A DNA stretch of 64,000 nucleotides, from positions 8,804,001 through 8,868,000 of the forward strand of contig NC_059549.1 in the NCBI RefSeq assembly GCF_905220415.1. The letters run 5' to 3'. The notes under the pieces are model-generated. The model was given only the letters and a program-made list of their open reading frames with translations, was not told where the DNA came from and ran no database searches. A program made the translations under genes and the position numbers. Below are positions 55,075 to 64,000 of this stretch, one piece after another (position 1 is the stretch's first letter; each line of letters opens with the position of its first letter). This DNA is from Colias croceus (taxonomy: Eukaryota > Arthropoda > Insecta > Lepidoptera > Pieridae).

Positions 55075-57850
55075 AGGAAATATCAGGGTTGAAATGGACA
55101 GTATAATCTGGTCAATGTTTTTATTTCCTTTATGTTAAAGTGTCTTAAAGTTGAGATTGAAGGAAATATTAACTTTTGAGAATTTTCCTATTTAATCCCG
55201 CGATCCTAATATCCGCGAATAGATCCTAATGTATCTTAAAATGCAGCGAGTGATTTTAAAACAAAGTTTCAAACACAATATTTTAACAGTTGAATAAATT
55301 AATTGTATCTCGCAAATTGTATCTCACAAATCTATAAATATTTCTACAAAAACCTCGATCCACCTAACCACTCTTCACATACCGGAACACTCGACTGCGT
55401 TCGGAAATATAATCACATTACGCAATACATTCCATGCGCCCAGACGTTCGTAATGCAGCGATTTCCCGAACCCAATGAACCGTGAACGAGATAACCCGCT
55501 CAGTAGAGCTATTAATATGAATACTTCACGTAGGTAGTCTTCTGTTGAGGCACAATGCGGTTTAGTAGAGGAATAATTTGAAAAGCTCAGTAAGAGCCTC
55601 TGTTTTCATTTAGTTAGGTTCGACTTGAAGAATGTAGTTGGTACAATTAATATAGAGATGGAATATTTAGTGTAGTATGTGTTAATTAATATATGAATAT
55701 ATAAAATAATGTTTATCACTGATATTATAGCACTAGCTGTGCCCCACGGTATTACCCGCATTGCTCCACTCCTGTTGGTCTTATATAGCCTAATAACCTT
55801 TCTCGTTAAATGGGCTATCTAACACCGAAATATTTTTTTTAAACTGGACCAGTAGTTCCTAAGATTAGGGCATTCAATCAAAAATACAAACAAACAAACT
55901 TTTCAGCTTTATAATATTAGTAGACAATTAAAGAATAAACTGATGATAATTTAAATCACTATTTAATCACTGTTCTTCCATGGATCTAATTACCACAATA
56001 AAAAATATATTATAATAAATTATTGCGATATAATAATTATAAATATTTCGTTAATCATGTAAATCAATAAGCAATACCCCATAAATAATTAAATCAATCA
56101 CAGATGTAAATATTATCATAACTAAATAGGGCTTGAGAAAATATCGTTAAATTATCTTTGAAATTACCTCTAGAACTATTTCCAAGCAGCGGTTATCCAA
56201 ATTAATATTTCGATTCTGGGACTTATTTGGTAATTCTTGATATTATTTAAATTGTAATTAAAATAAGTAATTTAATGCATGAATTAACGTCTCCTTTCAA
56301 AGACGGTACATAATAGAGGATTAATTTAATTCACTCACACACATATATCCCAAAAAAATTGGACAAAAAAATGTTCAAAAACGTATAGGTATATCCAGTT
56401 GCCCTTTTCTAGAATATTCGCTATGACGTCAGTAGGAATGTATGAAAAGCGGAAATACAACACGGAAACAACACAGCGTCGGTCCATGACGCCAATAAGG
56501 GTTCATCAGAATTTTATTCCGAAATATGCATATCGAACAAAAACCGGCCGCCTGTTACACCGACGCGTAACTACGAGCATCACTTTTGTTTGTTATATAG
56601 GAATTTTGCAATATAATGAAAACATTATTTTTAATAGATGCTTTAATGTGTACAATTGTATGCAAAGTATACAGAACGTTATACCCTTTCTTTTCATATT
56701 GTAGAATGCACGCATGTTTGATGTAGGCTAAATATTTAAAATACCAATACCTATTAGCCCAAAAACTAAGTGCCTAACTTCAAAAGAGTCACTCTTCCTT
56801 AAAGCTACTGTCGAAAACCGCTCTGCTATCATATTTTAATGTATTAGTAGAGCTTTCTAAAACGTCTACAATGAATAATTAGGTATCGCTAAAATTACTT
56901 CGCAATCGCCATATATCACACAACCGTGTAACAGTCAGAGAATAAAACGTGACGTGACCCTATTGTTTCTTGGGTACAATTTAAAAGCAGAGGGACAAAA
57001 AGGCAGTGATTTCATGGAAAAACTCTCTGCAATAAGAGGAAGCCCTCAGGAGACCTTACTCCTCACCTTTCAGAGGAACGAACGACTAATCTACATATTT
57101 ATTTAGAGGAAATGTGAATAAGTAAGGGAACGTTTGTAGGAGGTTGATTTTCATATAGAGATGGTGGTTGGATGCATGGAGTGAAATGGAATATGTTTAT
57201 ACTCTTTATATCTATATCTAAATAGGTTATTAAAAATGAAAACTATTTTTTTTACGAATATAGATTCAAATACGAGTTAATTGTAATATATTTTGTGGCT
57301 AACTTCAATTTCTACGAGCCGTGTACGCGGTCCGTGCGCTGTTTGGCTCAAATATGTGATTTTTCAAACCAGATTGTCCATCAACCACTTATCTTACAAA
57401 CATATGAATTACTAATAATTTTAGGAAATTTTATTGTTTATATAGTTAGTTAAGAGTTTTTTTCAATTAATACAGTATTTGTGAATACCATCAAGATAAC
57501 TGAGCCGATGATTACTTGATTTCACTTTTAGTGTCAATTTCGAAGCTAAAAATATCTGAAATTGCTGACAGATCTAACACACATTTTTTTTAACAAACTG
57601 CAAAAATCCTTATTAAAATAGTTAGTTAAAAGATTTTTTTATTTTGGACTCCTAACTTACGAAATTAAAATCCGAACAATGTGAATTTTTTTAGAAATTA
57701 TAGTCGACAAAATGATTATTTTCACCAAGATATTTGACTTAGTTGAATATAATTTATACATATTGCAATAAAAGAACGTCTTACTTATAAGATTAAATTT
57801 AAAAAATCAACTAAGGTACCTCTATTATTTTTCTACAATTTTTTTTAAAG
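55075..57850. other. no gene seen apart from a Helitron at 55.7 kb
   Basis: AT-rich. A 101-codon frame at 56399-56704 has no recognisable domain. Confidence 0.45.
55733..55924 (-). mobile_element. Helitron (GAACGCGCTAAT family), complete
   Basis: The minus strand runs TCTACTAATATTATAAAGCT to GTGGGGCACAGCTAG. Confidence 0.7.
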
Positions 57851-57853
57851 TAC

Positions 57854-57888
57854 TATAAAACACAGCGCGCGACCCGATTAAAATCAGT
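57854..57888 (+). promoter_or_regulatory. core promoter: TATA box plus initiator
   Basis: TATAAAA at 57854-57860 is followed by an initiator TCAGT at 57884-57888. The presumed +1 A (57886) is 32 bp after the first T of the TATA box, the usual distance in arthropods. The interval is more GC-rich than its surroundings. Confidence 0.55.
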
Positions 57889-57916
57889 CGGCAGCGAGCC
57901 TTCCCAGAGAGAGGAC

Positions 57917-58009
57917 ATGTTGCTCGGCGCTCTCCTGTGGACCTATGCTTTTCATAGTAAAAGGATAGCGCAAGCCGCGATCTATCGTAATAGATCGCGG
58001 AGATTTTGA
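57917..58009 (+). CDS. short first exon or micro-ORF, signal-peptide-like start
   Basis: An ATG lies 31 bp downstream of the predicted start site. Unspliced it encodes 30 residues, starting MLLGALLWTYAFHS and then turning basic, before TGA at 58007-58009. The hydrophobic start resembles a signal peptide. A donor-like GTAAAA at 57957 would leave exon 1 with 13 codons plus one base and make the rest intron; no downstream exon was found before 64000. A perfect 10-bp inverted repeat (57975-57984 and 57991-58000) lies in the 3' part. It could be the first exon of a secreted-protein gene continuing beyond the window. Confidence 0.35.
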   Translation: MLLGALLWTYAFHSKRIAQAAIYRNRSRRF

Positions 58010-59045
58010 CTTGCGTTAAATTGAATAAGCGCTCTTAATCATAAATATTCGATATATCTAAGTTAGATATCTGTTTTACGTTGCGAATTAATTGATACTG
58101 CAATTTTTGTAGCAGTGATTTGGAACACTATTTGTAATTTTTATTAAACTTAATTCTTACTTAAATCTATCTTAAAATAAATAGAGCACTTGAAAGTGTG
58201 TGTGAAATAAAATTATTAAACGTAATGAAAGGATTTCGTGTTTCTTTGTAATAAGGAAGTGAGATATCTGGAACAGTAGGAAATAATCATGTTACCTGTA
58301 GGATATATTTTGTATATAAATGCAATTTAAAACTTGCAAGTGATACAATTAATTATTAGTCGTTAATATGTATTTAAGATATCATACATATTAAAACATG
58401 AAAAATGAACTAACAATGACTAAGTAGGTATAGTGTAATTAGTGATTTTTGTTTTAAAATAAAAGATCTGTTCCCATTGTGTTTTATGCATATGCAGATA
58501 TAACCAAATTTCTATTATTATTTAATTTTTTTATTAGTTCTTCATTCAAAAAATCACACGATCCATCTATAAATCATCCAATAAACCTTAAATACTTAAA
58601 CAATTTGCCGAATTTCACTTTTAAAACAGTAGCTCGCTAAAATAATAAATCTGATGAAGATTACCGCAGCAATTTGACGGTAGAAAAGTTGCAAACTCAA
58701 TATCGTTTCTTTTATTCAATGCTGGTTAAAATTTTAATTGTTTTACTTAAGGGTTTAACAAGGTGAGCGAAGTTGCGAAGCTTTCAATCAAGGGACAGTC
58801 AGTTAAAATTAAAACTGATTTTGTATTCGAGGGCGTTGCTGAACTTTCTGGATTTCCTGAAGGGTACGATATTTAAAATGAGTTAAGAAAAAACTGTGAA
58901 ACAATTTAGTAACTTTTTTTATTACGTTTAAGTTGATAACGGGTTGAAATAATCATTAAGGGTTTTTTTGCTGACAGGAACTGAACAAAAAGTTGAAACA
59001 GAATTCCGTAACATCTATCGACTGTCCTTATAATCTTAATCTAAA

Positions 59046-59360
59046 GTGGTATCTGGGTATCTTAAATCTAAAGTGTATGCCAACAAACCAACTTCTCTAG
59101 AGCATTTAAAAGAAAATATCCAGAACGAAATGGCAGCCATCACTGTGTCTACCTGCCGAGCTGTCATAAATACTGTAATTTTACTGTTTCGATTAAATGA
59201 GTGCCGTGAACGCAATGGACGCATTTGGACGATATTATTTTTAAGAAATAAATTCCCATATTATGTACTTTAATAATTAATAAACATTTTTTCAATACAC
59301 CGCTTACTTTTTTTTTTATTCATCCACAAAATATAAACTTTATTTTGAGACACCCTGTAT
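59046..59360 (+). mobile_element. mariner-family (IS630-Tc1-mariner) 3' remnant
   Basis: A frame at 59046-59210 reads GYLKSKVYANKPTSLEHLKE, then a helix, then LNECRERNGR, the usual C-terminus of mariner-type transposases, and then drifts out of frame. The right terminal repeat ATTTTGAGACACCCTGTA lies at 59342-59360. The left end and the DD(D/34) core are absent. Confidence 0.7.
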
Positions 59361-60210
59361 TATGTACCTATTACTTACTTTATTATTTTTCATTGATTAC
59401 AGTTATCTAGTTACATTTGGACATAGAGGTACAGTTAACCTGATCCCAATCCAAATTCGCGAAAAATCACACCACCCATTTATTTCCGGCTATAATAATT
59501 ACATAGAATTTTCCAGAACTATCATTTTTATTACACCAATAAAGCGGAGTGCTTTGACATCAATCCCAGTTTGATTTGTCCACAAAATAAATGATACAAA
59601 TATATCTAGTTAATTGGCCGAAACATGGCCCATTTGTCCTGCTCGTAATGAGAAGCCAATGACAATATCTGTTAGAGCGAGTGGAATTTACGGGAAATAT
59701 CTATTTTGTGGTGTATTAGCTTCATTATTTATTATTAACAAGAATACGTTACATATTTTTTCTATGAACCGATTTAGATTTGATTGTAACGATTGATTTA
59801 TAGGCAAATGATGTTGATACCTAATCAAATTCATTTACATGTATTTTACAATTAAAATTAAAATTTTACAACATGAATAATTAATTGATGATTATCTTAT
59901 CTGATATTTTATTTATTATAAGTACATATTATTTTTTTTAAGATTAAATAATGTAATTCAGAAGAAATAAACGCCAATTGAATTATAATACTAGTTATAA
60001 GTATATTACCTCTAATCTAACGTGAAGCCCCTAGCTGAAAAAGAAATGACTTTCAAACAAACTCACGAGTGTCCTTAGCGTCTGAAACTAAAACTTAATT
60101 AAACTATTTCTCACACTGCTTATGTACCGTAGATTTTACAGATTATAAATGTCAACTTGATAACTTTTTATAGAGGCTATTATAATAGAGCAGGCTCCAA
60201 GGAGATGTTC

Positions 60211-61255
60211 GTTTGCAAAAATAGCGGACCTATCAGAAGTCAGATTTGACTTCTGATATATATTGTATAGGTCCCAGACATCCTATAGACAGATGTTGCC
60301 AACCAGTTTTGTGGTCCCCCTGCCCGCACCCCGGTAATTAAATATGGCATACAAAGAAAAAAATCAAAATTTCCAAAACATGCCGTGTGGGGTATCAAAT
60401 GAAAGAGCTTATTGAGTAGATCACGAATATATAGCATACTATATACATTTCTTACACTTTCTCTAAGATTTTTTAGAAAATTTACGAAAATGGTCCATTT
60501 CTGAGTTAACTTTAAACCACTATAGATTGAAAACTCATGAATATATTTTTTAAATTATTATTTTAAATAATTAACAATAGTCCATTGTTTACGATTCAAT
60601 AGTTCGTACAGTGAAATAGTTGCATGGGGGAGTGGGGGGAGCATTCAAAGATGGCGAGTTTCGATATTTCAATATATATATTTCTTAAAATTTCGGACTC
60701 AGTGGAGACGTTTGCAAAAATTGCGGACCTCAATCTGACTTCTGATATATATTATATAGATCCCAGACATCCTATAAACAGATGTTGCCAACCAGTTTTG
60801 TGATCCCCATATCAAAACTCGCCATCTTTTAATGCTCCCCCCACTCCCCCATGCAACTATTTCAGTGTACGAACTATTGAATCGTTAACAATGGACTATT
60901 GTTAATTATTTAAAATAATAATTTAAAAAATATATTCATGAGTTTTCAATCTATAGTGGTTTAAAGTTAACTCAAAAATGGACCATTTTCGTAAATTTTC
61001 TAAAAAATCTTAGAGAAAGTGTAAGAAATGTATATAGTATTCTATATATTCGTGATCTACTCAATAAGCTATTTCATTTGATACCCCACACGGCATGTTT
61101 TGGAAATTTTTATTTTTTTCTTTGTATGCCATATTTAATTACCGGGGTGCGGGCAGGGGGACCACAAAACTGGTTGGCAACATCTGTCTATAGGATGTCT
61201 GGGATCTATACAATATATATCAGAAGTCAGATTTAGGTCCGCTATTTTTGCAAAC
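60211..61255. repeat. 1-kb long inverted repeat (hairpin), arms about 450 bp
   Basis: The left arm 60211-60667 and right arm 60809-61255 are reverse complements with only a handful of mismatches and one gap of about 10 bp. Both start GTTTGCAAAAATAGCGGACC. The 141-bp centre holds a third, direct copy of the terminal part (60694-60808). A transcript would fold into a 450-bp stem. No target duplication is clear. It is probably a non-autonomous DNA element of foldback type. Confidence 0.85.
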
Positions 61256-61259
61256 GAAA

Positions 61260-63937
61260 CTCCACTGAGAGTCCGGTCTATAAAAACATTTTTAATTCAG
61301 TTGCAGACATTTATATTTCATGGAAAATTTGATTATTTTAGTGTTTGTATAATACCCAAAAAGATAATTGTTTCTAAATATTTTAATAGAAGATATTATG
61401 TTACAGAAGCTTCTCTCTTCGATAGTATGATTTGCTTTTTTAATAAATTGTTTCATTTCTCGAGGCTTCTTTGTTAGTTGTAAACTTATCTGATACGACA
61501 ATTTAATTATAAACTCATACATAAATACATGCATACACTTTACATTTTATAAATAACCATTCTAGAAGCAATTAAAAAACATAATTCCCCAGCATAATTT
61601 TTTACCATCGCTTCATTTCCAAATGAATTTAAGATTATTTTCGAAAGAATTTGCGACGGAATTTAATTAGCAAGTCTAGTCCCTCGTGACATGTTTCACC
61701 AACTTTCCTTTCATTGAATTTACGTGCGGACAGTTAAACGCGTACTTTAACAAAATAAATAATTCCAGACGGGTTCGGAATGATAAATCAGAGTGAGGTG
61801 GGTTCGCAATTTGTGTCCAAACGGTTCAATTGAAACGATTCCTATTATCACATGTCAGTGTTTCATAGATTTACGCGTAGCTGAGTCTTTGCCTAGTGTC
61901 TGGATACTGTTCAATGTTTTGTGCCTAGATTCTGTGTGAAGAGGACCGTTTTGATCGATGAGTCTTTTGTTTAACGTGCCTACGCGTAGTAGAGTGTTAT
62001 TAATCGTTCTCTATTGATTCGTTAATATTTGAAAGTATATAAGGATAATAACAAATATAAACAACATTGTCTAACTATGTAATCAATTAATATTATATTT
62101 AAATGGGTTTTCTTGAAAAATGTAAGTCTCGGAGCATATGGCTACTTCATGTAGGAGTGTACAGATTACCAACCATACAAATAGTTTGAAGAGGGAGATG
62201 TCATTAGCTAATTGTCGTTTACTTACGTCCCCTATTAGAAAGTCCTGTCTTTTCACTTTAAAGCTTATAACCATTCCATACAGAACGTAACATAACCTGT
62301 GTATTGCTTCAGTATAGGTAAAAAAGCCAGTATATCAACACCAGACTAATTTTCGGTAGGAAATTCATCTGTCCCTCTAGGGGACGGGTATAATCGTGTA
62401 ATTATAAAGTGAATACGGAAATTAATTCCAAAAATAGATTAAACGAGATACCCGTATAAGCTCCCTATGTGGGATTTCAGTGTAATTCACCGCACCAGGG
62501 ATTATGTAGTTTTCCCTTCGCTGAAATATTTTCCTGTGAGCCATCAATTTGTAAGCCTTAGATATGCAAACGGACGGTTGGTTTTATGTAGTTAAAGACC
62601 AGTGTTAGGGAATAAAATGAGATATCAAATATTATTATGATAATTAGCAGTGGCCCTTACGACTTTACTAAATATTTATTAACTGATTTAAAAAACGTTT
62701 TGCTGAGGAATAATTAAAAATAACCATTTTACGTAGGTATGTTTGAATGACCAAACACAACAGAAACAAACACACCTACATAATATATTAAAATAAATAA
62801 ATAATAAACGTTACATTTGATCAGTAAGTTTTATGTGTCGCTTATACACAAGTATGTTAGATATTATTAAACATTTACGATTCGTTCTTCCCAGTGCAAT
62901 AACTCCAAAAGCATCACATTTATAACAATAGATATTATAACCTATGTTTTCCGGAATCCTCTTCAAACTTACAATTGTTTTCATTCAACTCCTAAATAAA
63001 CCGGTTCAGATAGTGGCCCGGATTTATTAACTTTTAGTAACTATTTTCACTGAAAGTTTCCTCGCCTCAACTTTAGTAATAACAGCCGCTCATTAGGCCC
63101 AACTTTATTAATTTTGAAAACAGCCTATATGGAGGTAATTTGGAGAATAAAACATACAACTCAATTAGAAGCGTACTAATTACTAAGGTATTTAATTACC
63201 TTTAGGTTTCCAAAATCGTCAACTTATAGTCTCGTATTTGGATATTGTATAACCTATTAATTATGCTTAAAATATTACACTCATTCCATTTAATAAACAA
63301 CAAACACAGTTAAGTTATAAAAATACTTATACAAAAAATAAAAATATAACGAAACACGACAAATACGTTATAAAATAAATTGGTATATGAAGAACTACTG
63401 ATCCTCTAAATAATCTGGGGTAAACTGGGGTATTTACGTACCGTTGTGAAAAACAGCCCATTTACCTGAAATAAAAAATTTCCGAAACTTAAGCCTGTTT
63501 TATGTATTTTTTTTCAACAGGTCTAAATTAAACAGTCAAAGGTATTTTGAAAAATAACAGTCCTTTGATCTACCGTAGGAAGATGTTAACTGTATATTTT
63601 ATCTTCAAGACGAAAACAAAATTAGCAGCCGTGTACAGGTACGAATCGTGCTACATTTTCCGCGCCCCGCCATATTCCTCGTAAAGATCTGCAACGTATT
63701 GCGTGAAGGGAGTTTATGTTGTACAATATTAAAACATTTTACGACTAAACGTTTGAAAAAGCGCGTGTGGAAATATTAACCCTTTTTTGGGGATGGCTCG
63801 ACTACCTAGTAGAGTATTTCGGTGAAATCCAGTGATTATTAAGAAACTACATGGAATATTTTGGAAAGCTGTAGGCTTTTTTATTTTTGTAAAATGCAAT
63901 ATAAATAATAAATGTCAATTATCTATTTATATTTTAA
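61260..63937. other. no gene seen
   Basis: AT-rich. A short GC-richer block at 63630-63710 is open on the minus strand (LHAIRCRSLRGIWRGAENVA) and looks like a transposon scrap. Confidence 0.4.
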
Positions 63938-64000
63938 CTAGTGGTCCGCCCCGGCTTCGCCCGTGGTACATACATATTTCGCAATAAAAGGTAGCCTATG
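63938..64000 (-). mobile_element. Helitron (GCGGACCGCTAG family), cut by the window end
   Basis: CTAGTGGTCCGCCCCGGCTT starts the reverse of the family 3' end; the rest continues beyond the window. Confidence 0.7.

Noticed and set aside
60240..60437. 65-codon minus-strand gene
   Set aside because: It lies within one arm of the 1-kb hairpin; the other arm repeats it with changes, and it has no known domain.

Overview
This window is an AT-rich nuclear segment of an insect genome, almost certainly a moth or butterfly (Lepidoptera). The evidence is intron-split genes with GT-AG junctions, an ortholog of the insect protease Stubble, a eukaryotic tRNA-Val(AAC), and very dense transposable elements of types common in Lepidoptera: CTAG-ending Helitrons, a tRNA-derived SINE with an ATTT tail, CR1/Jockey-group LINE 3' ends, and piggyBac, mariner, Harbinger and P-like DNA elements. 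Nothing prokaryotic, no CRISPR array and no recognisable virus was seen.

Layout. 1-13.8 kb has no convincing host gene. It holds Helitrons, a 360-bp minisatellite (3.77-4.14 kb), a SINE (4.93-5.18 kb), a LINE 3' end (8.15-8.36 kb) and a 2.25-kb element with 27-bp terminal inverted repeats (10.2-12.45 kb). 13.88-15.64 kb is a 5'-truncated but otherwise open LINE with 12-bp target-site duplications. 18.7-26.43 kb is the main gene, a + strand Stubble-like type of serine protease in at least seven exons. Its introns are packed with nested transposons, and the exon with the catalytic serine is bracketed by transposons within about 5-20 bp of both splice sites.

26.5-31.2 kb is a transposon cluster: a piggyBac-like element in TTAA splitting a local repeat, a Harbinger-type MITE, a 304-bp P-like element carrying a THAP-domain first exon, and a Helitron. 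A compact minus-strand gene for an unrecognised 246-aa protein lies at 31.69-32.56 kb. A minus-strand gene for a 301-aa coiled-coil protein lies at 44.0-44.94 kb, with a possible 5' UTR exon and promoter near 47.3-47.4 kb. tRNA-Val(AAC) is at 50.97-51.04 kb. At 57.85-58.0 kb a good TATA-Inr core promoter precedes a short signal-peptide-like first exon whose continuation I could not find. 59.0-59.36 kb is a mariner-family remnant. 60.2-61.26 kb is a 1-kb near-perfect inverted repeat able to fold as a long hairpin.

The main interest is the transposon archaeology. Several elements have exact boundaries proved by target duplications or by empty sites in sister repeats, and three LINE copies show a compensatory base-pair change in a 3' hairpin. 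The best candidates for something undescribed are the P-like THAP element, the unclassified 2.25-kb element, the 82-bp-TIR foldback element and the 1-kb hairpin. Everything was read by eye; no database search was run.
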